From the NCBI RefSeq assembly GCF_900046475.1, contig NZ_FCOU01000009.1, positions 216,214 to 280,213 on the forward strand: DNA of 64,000 bases, given 5' to 3'. Below the pieces are notes generated by a model. It did not search any database. It worked only from the letters and a program-made list of their open reading frames with translations, and was not told where the DNA came from. The position numbers were made by a program, and so were the translations under genes. The stretch comes from Collinsella ihumii. Lineage in GTDB: Bacteria > Actinomycetota > Coriobacteriia > Coriobacteriales > Coriobacteriaceae. This document shows, piece after piece, positions 1-8,757 of the stretch. How positions within the stretch are numbered: position 1 is the stretch's first letter; each line of letters begins with the position of its first letter.

Positions 1-237
1 CTCCTGAGCGGACTCGATGGCCTCGATAGCATCGGAAACCGAGGCGATGGTCATAAGCTTCTCATCGTCGATCTCGAGCTCGAACTCATCCTCCATGGCC
101 GTCACCAGCTGGAGACGGTCCAGGGAATCGGCGTTCAAGTCATCGAACGTCGTCTTCTCGGTGATGCTCGACGCGTCGACGCCGAGGACGTCGGAGGCGA
201 TATCGACGATCTTGTCAAAAATCTCAGAACGCTCCAT
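1..237 (-). CDS. acpP: acyl carrier protein (3' end outside window)
   Basis: Carries growing acyl chains as thioesters on a 4'-phosphopantetheine arm during type II fatty acid synthesis in the cytoplasm. The 79 visible residues start MERSEIFDKIVDIASDVLGV and contain the attachment motif NADSLDRLQLV, where the Ser of DSL carries the arm, followed by an acidic helix (AMEDEFELEIDDE). The ATG at 237 follows a strong AAAGGAGC ribosome site. The C-terminal few residues and the stop lie beyond base 1. It sits directly downstream of plsX on the same strand, a common pairing because PlsX uses acyl-ACP as substrate. The usual DADSL is NADSL here, a mild change. Confidence 0.95.
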   Translation of the reverse strand, partial: MERSEIFDKIVDIASDVLGVDASSITEKTTFDDLNADSLDRLQLVTAMEDEFELEIDDEKLMTIASVSDAIEAIESAQE

Positions 238-328
238 GGGGCAGCTCCTTTCTACACGCGTGCGCGACGCACCGTCGCACACGGCTGATTCTACCCGCTT
301 TGCGCGCACGGCCGCGCGGCGATGCCGA

Positions 329-1351
329 TTACCGGACGATATTGTCCATGGAGGCGGCGAGCATCTCCACGAGATTGCTGCGCACCGCCTGCGCGGTGGC
401 GAGCGTGCCGTTCTTGACGGCCTCCACGCTCGTGGCGCCATGGCCGATCAAGACCACGCCGCGCAATCCGAGCAGGACCGCGCCTCCGCGCGAGTCGCCG
501 GAGAGCTTGGCCTGAAGGCCCTTCAGGCTCTTCTTGATGAGGAGCGCGGCGACCTTTCCCCCCATGGAGCCCAAAAGCACGCCCTTCAGCTCATGCAGCA
601 GCAGCTTGGCGGTGCCCTCGATGGCCTTGAGCGCCACGTTGCCGGAGAAGCCGTCGCAGACGACGACGTCGAAGTTCCCGGACGTGAAGTCGCTTCCCTC
701 GCAGTTTCCCGCGAACCCCTTGACCTTCTGCTTCATGAGGGGGAAGCAGGACTTCGTGAAGTGAGAACCCTTCGTATCCTCCGTGCCGTTGGACAGAAGG
801 CCGATACGGGGGTTGGCGATGCCGCAGACGATTCGGGCGTACGTGGCACCCATCTGCGCAAAGCGCACCATGTCCTCGGGCTCGACATCCGGGTTGGCGC
901 CGAGATCGCAAAACACCGTCTCGCCGCCGGCGCGATTGGGGATCGTGCTCACGATGCAGGGACGGATGGGGCGCTTCTCGCCGGTATCGGTCAGGTACTT
1001 GAACGGCGTGACGTACGCGGTGGCGGCAGCCGTCATGGCGCCCGTGGCGCCCGCCGAGAAGAAGCCCGCGGCCTCCCCCTTCTTGACCGCGCGGCACGCC
1101 AGCACGATGGAGGACTTGCGCTTGTGCATGACCGCCTCGATGGGATCATCCTCCATGGTGATGACATCGGGGGCGACCAGCGCGCTCACGCGCTCGCGCT
1201 CCTCGGCAAACGGCTCGACGATATCGGCGGGACCGACCGCGAGCACCTCGAGATCGGCGTCGGCCGCAAGCGCGGCGTCGATGCCGTCGAGCACGACCTG
1301 CGGCTCCTCGTCTCCACCCATTACGTCGACAGCGATGCGAACCTTGTTCAT
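329..1351 (-). CDS. plsX: phosphate acyltransferase PlsX
   Basis: Converts acyl-ACP and phosphate to acyl-phosphate, the donor for the first acylation of glycerol-3-phosphate in phospholipid synthesis; a peripheral membrane enzyme. The 340-residue protein starts MNKVRIAVDVMGGDEEP, the typical N-terminus, and contains ERPIRPCIVSTIPN-type substrate-pocket sequence and the FVCDGFSGN-like segment (VVVCDGFSGNVALKA). I chose the ATG at 1351, which follows GGGGGAG; an in-frame extension upstream has no ribosome site. A 7-bp stem-loop (about 1375-1399) lies in the short spacer upstream. It lies between rpmF and acpP in a lipid/ribosome operon. Length matches the family. Confidence 0.96.
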   Translation of the reverse strand: MNKVRIAVDVMGGDEEPQVVLDGIDAALAADADLEVLAVGPADIVEPFAEERERVSALVAPDVITMEDDPIEAVMHKRKSSIVLACRAVKKGEAAGFFSAGATGAMTAAATAYVTPFKYLTDTGEKRPIRPCIVSTIPNRAGGETVFCDLGANPDVEPEDMVRFAQMGATYARIVCGIANPRIGLLSNGTEDTKGSHFTKSCFPLMKQKVKGFAGNCEGSDFTSGNFDVVVCDGFSGNVALKAIEGTAKLLLHELKGVLLGSMGGKVAALLIKKSLKGLQAKLSGDSRGGAVLLGLRGVVLIGHGATSVEAVKNGTLATAQAVRSNLVEMLAASMDNIVR

Positions 1352-1456
1352 GGAAACTCCCCCTACGTAGCGAAATGGCCGACTCCAAGAGCCGGCCATG
1401 CACATTCAATATCTCACACGTTGCCCAAAGACACGTGACCGAGACGTCGCACCGAG

Positions 1457-1636
1457 TTACTCGGTGATGATGACCTCACGATCCTTATAATAGCCGCAGT
1501 TGGGGCAAACGTGATGAGGAAGCTTGACGGCGCCGCAACGAGGGCAGACGGAGCGGGAGGGGGCGTCAATCTTCATGTTGGCGGAACGACGAGAGTGAGT
1601 GGCTCCGCGGCCCTTTTTTTGCTTAGGTACTGGCAT
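1457..1636 (-). CDS. rpmF: 50S ribosomal protein L32
   Basis: Small structural protein of the large ribosomal subunit. The 59 residues read MPVPKQKKGRGATHSRRSAN and continue with a zinc ribbon of the four-cysteine type: CPRC, then CPNC 13 residues further on, so this is the zinc-binding (C+) form. The start ATG at 1636 follows TAAGGAAGG. It lies between the DUF177 gene and plsX, the classical yceD-rpmF-plsX order that links ribosome and membrane-lipid synthesis. It is too short for most automatic open-frame lists but unambiguous. Confidence 0.97.
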   Translation of the reverse strand: MPVPKQKKGRGATHSRRSANMKIDAPSRSVCPRCGAVKLPHHVCPNCGYYKDREVIITE

Positions 1637-1765
1637 GATGACCTTCCTTAATTACTTATCCCTGGGCACGAATATGCGCAAGTAGCGATATTAGCACAGA
1701 CGGCCGCATTGTACAGCCCTTTATAATCTCCACATCAGACTTGCGGCACGCCGCCGCCCGAAGAG

Positions 1766-1801
1766 CTTCCGCCATCTTCGCCCGTCCCCCCATGGCGGAA
1801 G
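1766..1801. repeat. 10-bp-stem hairpin between yceD and rpmF
   Basis: CTTCCGCCAT and its exact complement ATGGCGGAAG are separated by 16 bases. It lies between the stop of the DUF177 gene and rpmF on the transcribed minus strand. No T-run follows on either side, so it is more likely an RNA-processing or attenuation hairpin than a simple terminator. Function not shown. Confidence 0.45.
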
Positions 1802-1820
1802 AGATGCGATCGAGCGAGGC

Positions 1821-2375
1821 CTACTCGTCGAACTTAAGGTTCTTGAGCGCGGCGAAAGGGTTCTCGTCGCTATCGATCCAGGCCTGCTCGGCCTTCTCCT
1901 CGCAGCCGCAGGGGCCATCGTTGAGATTCGCGCCGCACGTCGGGCACAGGCCGGCGCAATCGGGGCGGCACAGCACCACGAACGGCGTGTCCATGACCAT
2001 GGCGTCCCAGATGGCACCCGACAGGTCGACGGTCCGCTCGGGACCGACGAGCTCGAAGCCGTCTTCGTAGGCCTCGGCGTCCTCGGGCTCGTGGAACAGG
2101 TAGTACTCCTCGATCTCGCCCGCGATGTCGAAGTGGGCGGGGTCCAGGCAGCGATCGCACTGCCCGTCGACGGCCGCGCGGACGAGCCCGGTCACGAGGA
2201 TGCCGTCACCGGCGTTCGTGAGCACCACGTCGTACGAGACGCCCCCGGGAAGGGAGAACTCCTTCTCGCCCGTCGTGTATCCGGGGATATCGAGATGGCC
2301 GTTTAAGGAGAACGACTCGCCGGGATTCTCCAGGCGGTCGGCGAGGTCGACGACGACCGGCTTCATCGCGTCCAT
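1821..2375 (-). CDS. YceD-family (DUF177) protein with Cys-rich C-terminus
   Basis: DUF177/YceD proteins are found next to rpmF; the E. coli member is linked to 23S rRNA processing and its plant relatives to plastid 23S accumulation. The 184-residue protein has the typical CDRCL motif in the middle (GQCDRCLDPAHF), followed by an acidic stretch and a C-terminal knuckle CRPDCAGLCPTCGANLN, then the usual acidic PFAALKNL ending. The start is uncertain: ATG at 2375 begins one base after the stop of the preceding coiled-coil gene; a second ATG lies nine bases further on (MKPVVVDL). Tight coupling to both neighbours indicates one operon with rpmF. Confidence 0.85.
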   Translation of the reverse strand: MDAMKPVVVDLADRLENPGESFSLNGHLDIPGYTTGEKEFSLPGGVSYDVVLTNAGDGILVTGLVRAAVDGQCDRCLDPAHFDIAGEIEEYYLFHEPEDAEAYEDGFELVGPERTVDLSGAIWDAMVMDTPFVVLCRPDCAGLCPTCGANLNDGPCGCEEKAEQAWIDSDENPFAALKNLKFDE

Positions 2376-2376
2376 G

Positions 2377-2874
2377 CTACCAGGCACCGTTCTGGCCGTT
2401 CGCGCCCTCGTTGAGCTGCTGGCGGCAGCGGGCGACCGTCGACGTCAGGGACTTGAGGTTCTCCTCGAGGTGCGTGAACACCTGCTCGGCATAGTCCTCG
2501 GCGGCATAGCGGGTCTCGCGCTCGTACTGCTGGGCGCGCTCGCGGATATCATCGGCCTGCTGCTGGGCAAGGCGGACGATCTCCTGCTCGCCCGCGATGG
2601 TCAGCGCCTGCTGCTGCGCGTCGGCGATGATCGAGTCGGCCTGCGCCGTGGCGCTCGCCATGAGCTCGTCGCGCTCCTTCAGGATGCGGCGGGACTTCTG
2701 CCACTCCTCGGGATAGCTCATGCGAATCTCATCAAGGATGTTGAAGAACACCTCGGTCTCGATGACCTTGAACTGGGCGGACTTGCCAAAAGGAGGCTTG
2801 GCTTCCTCGATGATACCTTCAAGCTCATCGACAAGGCTCTCGATCCTCTCGCCGGGAAAGTTGTCGCCAGCCAT
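2377..2874 (-). CDS. coiled-coil protein of unknown function (DivIVA/AtpF-like helix)
   Basis: The 165 residues are almost entirely helical. After a short N-terminus (MAGDNFPGERIESLVDELEG) comes a long charged, Ala/Gln-rich helix, including ADAQQQALTIAGEQEIVRLA, with heptad-like spacing, typical of a coiled-coil dimer. No membrane segment or catalytic motif is visible. Such proteins are often labelled ATP synthase subunit B-like or cell-division-like, but the sequence itself shows only a coiled coil. The ATG at 2874 follows AGGAAGGAGAC at good spacing. It lies between coaD and the DUF177 gene, one base from the latter. Function unassigned. Confidence 0.8.
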   Translation of the reverse strand: MAGDNFPGERIESLVDELEGIIEEAKPPFGKSAQFKVIETEVFFNILDEIRMSYPEEWQKSRRILKERDELMASATAQADSIIADAQQQALTIAGEQEIVRLAQQQADDIRERAQQYERETRYAAEDYAEQVFTHLEENLKSLTSTVARCRQQLNEGANGQNGAW

Positions 2875-3030
2875 CAAGTCTCCTTCCTACGGTTGCTATC
2901 AACCGAATATACTACCACACACGATGCTTTACGCAGTTGTACCCACGCATCGCACACGCATCTGGGAAACCCCGGCCGCCCGCTTATCGCGCGCGGCCGT
3001 TCGGCACGCAGTGAATTCGCCGGCCGTCTC

Positions 3031-3528
3031 CTATGAATAGTGGATGCGCAGCGCTTCCACCACGTTGGGGGGAACGAGGCTCGACACGTCGCCTCCGAAC
3101 GACGAGATCTGCCGCACCACTGACGAGGAGATGTAGCCGTACTGCGGGGCGCTCATGACGAATATGGACTCGAGCTCGGAATCCAACCGATAGTTGAGGT
3201 CCGCCTGCTGCAGCTCGTACTCGAAGTCCGTCATGGCGCGCAGGCCCTTCACGAGCGCGCGGGCGCCGACCTCGCGGGCGAAGTCGACCAGCAGGCCGCA
3301 AAACGGCCTGACCTCGACGCCGTCGATGTCGGCAAGCGCCTCGCGCGCGAGCGCGACGCGCTCCTCCAGGGTGAACGTGGGTCCGCTCCCGTTCTTGCCG
3401 ATGGACTCGGCCACCGCGACCGTCACGTAGGGGAACAGGCGGCGTGCGCGGCGCACGACATCGATATGCCCGTACGTGATGGGATCGAAGGTTCCGGGGA
3501 CGAGCGCATGCTCGATGTTGCTAATCAT
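3031..3528 (-). CDS. coaD: phosphopantetheine adenylyltransferase
   Basis: Transfers AMP from ATP to 4'-phosphopantetheine to give dephospho-CoA, the penultimate step of CoA synthesis. The 165-residue protein opens with the nucleotidyltransferase motif ALVPGTFDPITYGHIDVVRR (the TxGH signature) and has the C-terminal YGYISSSVVRQISSFGGDVS segment that corresponds to the ISSTxVR motif. I start at ATG 3528 (MISNIEHALVPG); the longer frame upstream has no ribosome site and unrelated residues. Length is normal for CoaD. A spacer of 172 bases separates it from rsmD on the same strand. CoA and ACP arms share the pantetheine precursor, which fits the lipid context. Confidence 0.96.
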   Translation of the reverse strand: MISNIEHALVPGTFDPITYGHIDVVRRARRLFPYVTVAVAESIGKNGSGPTFTLEERVALAREALADIDGVEVRPFCGLLVDFAREVGARALVKGLRAMTDFEYELQQADLNYRLDSELESIFVMSAPQYGYISSSVVRQISSFGGDVSSLVPPNVVEALRIHYS

Positions 3529-3700
3529 GAGCTTCAATGCTTTCTTCGAGGGGCAGATGGTGAGGGGCGCCGGTCGGCTGCCTTCGAGCCCGGCGTAGCG
3601 CCGCGGCACACCAGGCGATCGATCGGTGCTTTTCTAGCTTACCAAAACCTGACGGGCACAGCCGCGCTTGATTGACCCCACAGGTGACGAGGTGGGCAGG

Positions 3701-4276
3701 CTATCCCTGGAATCGGAGCAGGTCGACGGCCGTGATGCCGTAACGCTTCTCGCGCTCGACCCCGAAGCGACCGGGCCTCGGGCCCTCATCGGATGCCGCG
3801 TGCTCGCAGAGCGCGACCGCGCGCGGGGCGAGCATGCCCGCATCCGCGAGCGCGTCGAGCAGCCGGACGGCGGGGTCCGCCCCCAGCGCGTACGGGGCGT
3901 CGATCACGACCAGGTCGAACGGACCGCCCGAGATGCGACCCCGACCGGCATGGGCGAGCACGTCGCCGCAGGTCACCCGGTAGCGCTCGCGACCGCAGCG
4001 CAGCGACTCCAGATTCTTGCGGACGAGCGCCGCGGCGCCCCGGTCGATATCGAAGAAGGCCACGAACGCGGCGCCTCGCGACAGCATCTCTATGCCGAGC
4101 GCGCCGGAACCGGCGAACGCATCGAGGACGCGCGCCCCCTCGATGCCGTCGTCGAGCGCCGACTCGGCCATGGAGACGCACGCCTCGCGCACGCGATCGG
4201 TAGTCGGGCGCGTCACATCGCGCCCCTGGGGCTCTGACAGCTTCCGCCCGCGCCATTCTCCTGATACGATCCTCAT
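3701..4276 (-). CDS. rsmD: 16S rRNA (guanine-966 N2)-methyltransferase RsmD
   Basis: Methylates G966 of 16S rRNA using S-adenosylmethionine. The 191-residue protein has the diagnostic N-terminus MRIVSGEWRGRKLSEPQG with RPTTDRVREA, SAM-binding motif I VLDAFAGSGALGIEMLSRGA (about residues 50-70) and motif IV VVIDAPYALG. In most RsmD proteins motif IV is (D/N)PPY or DPPF; here the first Pro is Ala (DAPY). The start ATG overlaps the recG stop by four bases (ATGA), implying translational coupling. The recG-rsmD-coaD order is conserved in many Gram-positive genomes. Confidence 0.94.
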   Translation of the reverse strand: MRIVSGEWRGRKLSEPQGRDVTRPTTDRVREACVSMAESALDDGIEGARVLDAFAGSGALGIEMLSRGAAFVAFFDIDRGAAALVRKNLESLRCGRERYRVTCGDVLAHAGRGRISGGPFDLVVIDAPYALGADPAVRLLDALADAGMLAPRAVALCEHAASDEGPRPGRFGVEREKRYGITAVDLLRFQG

Positions 4277-6453
4277 CCGCCGCTAACCTCCTTGAACACG
4301 TCGCCGTATCGGTCGACGACGCTAAAGCGTAGCGGAAGCGTGGCCGGAGCGGAAAGCGTCGGCGCGAAGCGCAAAAGTTCCACGCCATCATCATGAGCGC
4401 ATTCGATGAGATCGGCATCGGCGTCAAGGTCTATGAAGCGCAGCGTGACGCCGCCGTGCTGCCGAAGTCCGAGGATCTCGCCCTCATGGCGAAGGCGCAG
4501 GTCCATCTCGGCGAGCGAGAAGCCGTCGTCGGTCTTCTCGAGCGCCTCGAGGCGCTGCATGGACGGCGAGACGCCCCGCTTGCGTCCCGCGCCCTGCGCG
4601 ATCACGAAGCAGCGCCCGGCGAGCTCGCCGCGCCCCACGCGGCCCCGAAGCTGGTGAAGCGTCGCCAAGCCGAAGCGCTCGCCGTTCTCGATGATCATGA
4701 CGGTAGCGTTGGGCACGTCGACGCCGACCTCGACGACCGTCGTCGAGACGAGCACCTGGATCTGACCGGAGCGGAATCGATCGATGACGTCATCTTTATC
4801 GTGCGCGCCCATGCGGCCGTGCAGCATGTCGACCGTCGCGTCGCAAAAGACGTGGCGCAGATGCTCCACCTCGGTCTCCACGGCGTGCAAGGGAGCCTGA
4901 GACCGGGGCCTGCCCTCATCGTCGATCTCGAGCCCCGGCACGTCCTCCAGATCATCCGTGCCGTCGCGCTCCGCGACGAGCGGGCAGATGACATAGGCCT
5001 GCTGCCCGGAACCCAGCGCCTCGCGCACGGCGCCGTAAGCGATGTCGCGGTTGGCGTCGTCGAGCACCTTCGTGGCGACGCCGGCGCCGGCCACGGGCCG
5101 CTTGCGGATGATGCTCGTCTCGAGGTCGCCGTAGACCGACAACGCGAGCGTGCGCGGAATGGGCGTCGCCGTCATGACGAGAAGGTCCGCGCCGGGACCC
5201 TTAGCGCGCAGCGCGTTGCGCTGCCCCACGCCGAAGCGATGCTGCTCGTCGATGACCACCAGCGAGAGGCGCCGGAACGCGACGTCGTCGGAAAGCACCG
5301 CATGGGTGCCGAACAGCACGTCGATGGAGCCGCAGCGCACCCCGTCGACGATCTTCGCGCGCTCGCCCGCCGGGGTGGCGCCGGTCAGGAGCGCGGAACG
5401 GACGCCCGCGCGCTCAAGGACGGGCGCGCATTTGACGGCGTACTGCTGCGCCAGGACACCGGTCGGGGCCATGACGCACGCCTGCGTCCCCGTATCGGCG
5501 ACCGCCGCGAGCACCACCATGGCGACCGCGGTCTTGCCCGTTCCGACGTCTCCGAGCAGCAGCCGGTTCATCACGCGGTCCGCTCGGGCCATATCCGCGA
5601 GGATCTCGTCGACCGCCGTCGCCTGCTCATCGGTGAGCGCGAAGGGGAGCTCTGCGCGCACGCGCGCGACATGCTCGCCCACGCGGTGCGCGATCGGCTC
5701 GATATCGAGCAGGTTGGCGTCGTTGCGCAGCCGAAGCGCGAGCTGCAGCAGCAGGACCTCGTCGTAGGCGAGCCTTTTGCGCGCGAGGTCGCGCTCCCCC
5801 ATCGAGGAGGGGAAATGGATGCTGCGCAGCGCCCGCGAGAGGCTCATGAGGCCGCGGCGCGTCCTCAATCGCGCGGGAAGCGGGTCGGGTATGTCCGCCA
5901 CCGCCTCGAGCGCGGTGGAGACGATGCGCCGCATCCAAGCCTGCGACACGCCCTCGCCCACCGCGTGGACGGGCACGATCGTGCCGGATGCCGACTGCGC
6001 ATCGAGTTTTTCGTAATGGGGAGAGCTCATCTGCTTGAAGCCGTAGGCGAACTCGACCTTGCCCATCACGGCGAGCCGGTCGCCCGCCTTCAGGTCGCGC
6101 GACAACCACGGCTGCTTGAAGAAGGCGACCTGGAGCACCGACGTGGCGTCGACGAGGTAGACCTCGGTGACCGTCATGCGCGGGCGCGGGCGCTTCTCGA
6201 CCACGCGGTCGACCGTCGCCACGATCGTGCAGACCTGCCCGAGCGGCGCGGACTCGATCGTGTACGCATGCGAGAAATCGAGGTATCGGCGCGGAATATG
6301 GGAGAGGAGGTCCCCCACCGACTCGATCCCGAGTCGACGAAGGGCCTCCTCCCGTGCACCGGAAACATACTTCAGCCGGGAGACGTCCTGCTCGAGCGCG
6401 GCGACGCGCGCCATGCGCGACGACTCCACGGGCGCCGTGATCCCGCTTGCCAT
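4273..6453 (-). CDS. recG: ATP-dependent DNA helicase RecG
   Basis: Remodels stalled replication forks and branched DNA. The 726-residue protein has an N-terminal wedge/OB domain (about 60-170, including SHIPRRYLDFS), then superfamily-2 helicase motifs: Walker A LLGDVGTGKTAVAM near residue 300, DEQH box VVIDEQHRFGVGQR, motif III MTATPIPRTLALSVYGDLET, and the C-terminal helicase motifs VGVDVPNATVMIIENGERFG and HQLRGRVGRG. All catalytic residues are intact. Length is slightly longer than typical because of the N-terminus (MASGITAPVESSRMARV). It starts seven bases after the FakA-like gene and overlaps rsmD. Confidence 0.97.
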   Translation of the reverse strand: MASGITAPVESSRMARVAALEQDVSRLKYVSGAREEALRRLGIESVGDLLSHIPRRYLDFSHAYTIESAPLGQVCTIVATVDRVVEKRPRPRMTVTEVYLVDATSVLQVAFFKQPWLSRDLKAGDRLAVMGKVEFAYGFKQMSSPHYEKLDAQSASGTIVPVHAVGEGVSQAWMRRIVSTALEAVADIPDPLPARLRTRRGLMSLSRALRSIHFPSSMGERDLARKRLAYDEVLLLQLALRLRNDANLLDIEPIAHRVGEHVARVRAELPFALTDEQATAVDEILADMARADRVMNRLLLGDVGTGKTAVAMVVLAAVADTGTQACVMAPTGVLAQQYAVKCAPVLERAGVRSALLTGATPAGERAKIVDGVRCGSIDVLFGTHAVLSDDVAFRRLSLVVIDEQHRFGVGQRNALRAKGPGADLLVMTATPIPRTLALSVYGDLETSIIRKRPVAGAGVATKVLDDANRDIAYGAVREALGSGQQAYVICPLVAERDGTDDLEDVPGLEIDDEGRPRSQAPLHAVETEVEHLRHVFCDATVDMLHGRMGAHDKDDVIDRFRSGQIQVLVSTTVVEVGVDVPNATVMIIENGERFGLATLHQLRGRVGRGELAGRCFVIAQGAGRKRGVSPSMQRLEALEKTDDGFSLAEMDLRLRHEGEILGLRQHGGVTLRFIDLDADADLIECAHDDGVELLRFAPTLSAPATLPLRFSVVDRYGDVFKEVSGG

Positions 6454-6460
6454 GCGCCTC

Positions 6461-8152
6461 CTATTCGATGGAGAAGATCACCGGGTAGAGCGGCTGCTCG
6501 CCACGATGGGGGTCGACCTCGAGATCGGGGTGGGCCTCCTCGATGGCGGAGACGAGCTCGTCGAAATCGTCGTCGTCCATATCGGCGCCGGCGAGGATCG
6601 TGAGCGTATCGCCCTCCTCCTCGTCCTGCATGCGCGCGATGCAATCGAGGGTGACCTGCTTCACGTCGCTTCCGACGACATCGATGGAATCGCAGATGAT
6701 GCCCATGACGTCGCCCGCATGGATGGGCGTGCCGTCGGCGGCCTGCGAGTCGCGTACCGCCGTGGTGACCTCGCCGTCGCGGACCTCGGAGATGGCGTCG
6801 GTCATCGCCTCGACGACCTCGTCGAGCGGCGTGTCGGGCATGACCGCGAACAGCGCGGAGAACGCCTGGGGGACCGTCTTGGTGGGAACGACGGCGACCT
6901 TCTTGTCCTCGCACGCGGAAGCGGCGGCCTCGGCCGCCATGCGGATGTTGCCGTTGTTCGGAAGGATGATGACGGCCTCGGCGTTGACGCGGTTGACCGC
7001 GTCGAGCAGGTCGGCGGTGGAGGGGTTCATGGTCTGGCCGCCGGAAACGGTCACGTCAACGCCCATCGACTGGAGAATCTCAGCCTCACCGGAACCTGCG
7101 GCGACCGCCACGAAGCCGAGCGGCTTGGCGGGCTCGGAGGATGCGGCGGGCGCGGCGGAAGGAGTCGTGTCGCCGGCGTCCTGATCGGCGTGGATCTTCG
7201 CCGTGCGCTCGTGGGACTCCATGTCCATGTTGTGGATGAACACCTCGTAGATCTGGCCGAACTGGAGCATGTGCTCGAGCACGAGGTTCGGGGTGTTGGA
7301 GTGGACGTGGATCTTGTAGTCGGGATAGGAGCCGACCAGAAGCTCACAGTCGCCCATGGACGCGAGGAACTTCAGGCACTCCTCCTCGTCGAAGCGGCGC
7401 TCCGCCTTGAAGAGGAACTCGTTGCAGTAGCGGTACTCAGAGCCCTCCCAGTCGTCGTTGGCCTCGATCTCGACGCGCCCGAGCGCGCTTTCGCGCGCGG
7501 AGCTCGCATCGAAGGTGGTCGAGAAGTCCTCGATCTGCGCCGTGCGCCCCTGCGCCGCGGCGACGAAGTTCTCCAGGAAGATGGCGAAACCGAACGCGCC
7601 GGAATCGACCACGCCGTTCTCCTTGAGGACGGGAAGCAAATCGGGCGTGCGGGCGACGGACTGATAGGCCTCGACGACGATGGCGTCGAGCGCCTCCTCG
7701 ACGCTCATCTTCTTTTTCTCGCACTCGTCAGCCTTGGTGGAGATGTCGCGAAGCACGGTGAGGATGGTGCCCTCGACCGGCTTGCGCACGGCCTGGAACG
7801 CGACCTTCACCGCACGGCGGAGGGCGGCGGCCACGTCTGCGCTCGAGGCGGGATCGGTGGCGGGGATGAGGCCCTCGGCGACGCCGCGCAGGATCTGGGA
7901 GGTGATGACGCCGGAGTTGCCGCGCGCGCCCATGAGCGATCCGTGCGTGATGGCGCCGGCGATGGCCTCCATGTCGGCATCGGCGGGAAGGGCGGTGAGT
8001 TCCTTGACCACCGACGCGAGCGTCAGCGACATGTTGGTTCCGGTGTCGCCGTCGGGCACCGGGAACACGTTGAGTTTGTTGATATCCTCCGCCTTGTCGG
8101 CCACAGCCTTAGCCGCGATCGGGAAGCACGTGCGGATAGTTTTCGCGATCAT
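6461..8152 (-). CDS. DAK2/DhaL-domain fatty acid kinase-like protein (FakA/YloV)
   Basis: In Firmicutes the equivalent gene (yloV/fakA) phosphorylates fatty acids bound to FakB proteins, feeding PlsX/PlsY phospholipid synthesis. The 563-residue protein has an N-terminal DhaL domain with the nucleotide/Mg2+ motif NVFPVPDGDTGTNMSLTLAS (about residues 28-47) and HGSLMGARGNSGVI, then a middle domain and a C-terminal DAK1-like domain (EAVIILPNNGNIRMAAE). A glycine/alanine- and Asp-rich linker lies near residues 320-340. Placement between asp23 and recG matches the yloU-yloV-recG order, and co-location with plsX and acpP fits lipid metabolism. No FakB is present in this window. Confidence 0.88.
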   Translation of the reverse strand: MIAKTIRTCFPIAAKAVADKAEDINKLNVFPVPDGDTGTNMSLTLASVVKELTALPADADMEAIAGAITHGSLMGARGNSGVITSQILRGVAEGLIPATDPASSADVAAALRRAVKVAFQAVRKPVEGTILTVLRDISTKADECEKKKMSVEEALDAIVVEAYQSVARTPDLLPVLKENGVVDSGAFGFAIFLENFVAAAQGRTAQIEDFSTTFDASSARESALGRVEIEANDDWEGSEYRYCNEFLFKAERRFDEEECLKFLASMGDCELLVGSYPDYKIHVHSNTPNLVLEHMLQFGQIYEVFIHNMDMESHERTAKIHADQDAGDTTPSAAPAASSEPAKPLGFVAVAAGSGEAEILQSMGVDVTVSGGQTMNPSTADLLDAVNRVNAEAVIILPNNGNIRMAAEAAASACEDKKVAVVPTKTVPQAFSALFAVMPDTPLDEVVEAMTDAISEVRDGEVTTAVRDSQAADGTPIHAGDVMGIICDSIDVVGSDVKQVTLDCIARMQDEEEGDTLTILAGADMDDDDFDELVSAIEEAHPDLEVDPHRGEQPLYPVIFSIE

Positions 8153-8184
8153 GTTGGTGTACTCCGTAAGACTCGAAACGGTGA

Positions 8185-8538
8185 TTAACCACGCGACTTC
8201 AGCGCGTCGATGTGGATGGCGATCTTGAGGTTCGCGGGGTTGATCTGCGCGATCTCGGAAAGCGTGAACGAAACGGAGCTCGCGAGGTTCTGGCAGACGG
8301 ACTTCATGTTCACGCCGCTCTCGAGCACGATATGAAGGTCGAGCTGCAGTCCGTTTTCGGTCGCGGAAACGAGCACGCCCTTGCGCAGGCGCTGTCCGGG
8401 AAGCAGGCGCATGGACTCGACGCCCTGCTGCTGTTCGGCCATGCCGACCACGCCGTAACAGGACATGGCGGCGTAGCCTGCGATATCGGCGATAACGTCG
8501 TTGGAGACGCTCAGGCTGCCGGGGATGATGTCAGACAC
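8185..8538 (-). CDS. Asp23/Gls24 family envelope stress protein
   Basis: Small alkaline-shock-protein-23 family member, usually membrane-associated or of unknown role, encoded upstream of the DAK kinase gene in Gram-positive bacteria. The 117 residues start VSDIIPGSLSVSNDVIADIA, contain the family core SCYGVVGMAEQQ and end with a helix (NLASSVSFTLSEIAQINPANLKIAIHIDAL, read here in part). I choose the GTG start at 8538 because it follows AGGAAGGAGATTACC, a near-perfect ribosome site; an ATG further upstream has none. It forms an operon with the FakA-like gene 32 bases downstream. Confidence 0.88.
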   Translation of the reverse strand: MSDIIPGSLSVSNDVIADIAGYAAMSCYGVVGMAEQQQGVESMRLLPGQRLRKGVLVSATENGLQLDLHIVLESGVNMKSVCQNLASSVSFTLSEIAQINPANLKIAIHIDALKSRG

Positions 8539-8757
8539 GGTAATCTCCTTCCTGGATGCGCGAGCCGCATCGGCCATGGGAGCAATCAATCTAATATTCT
8601 ACAACGTCGTGGGGGCTCGCGGCGCTCAAACTCGATGCTCCATATGTGCGGTTATACCCGGCGGGCAGACGGCAAGATCGCGCATGAGGGCGATGCGGGC
8701 GCTCGGGACGGGTAGAATTGAACGAGGATGTACAGCTCGAGGGAACGGCGGTCTCAC

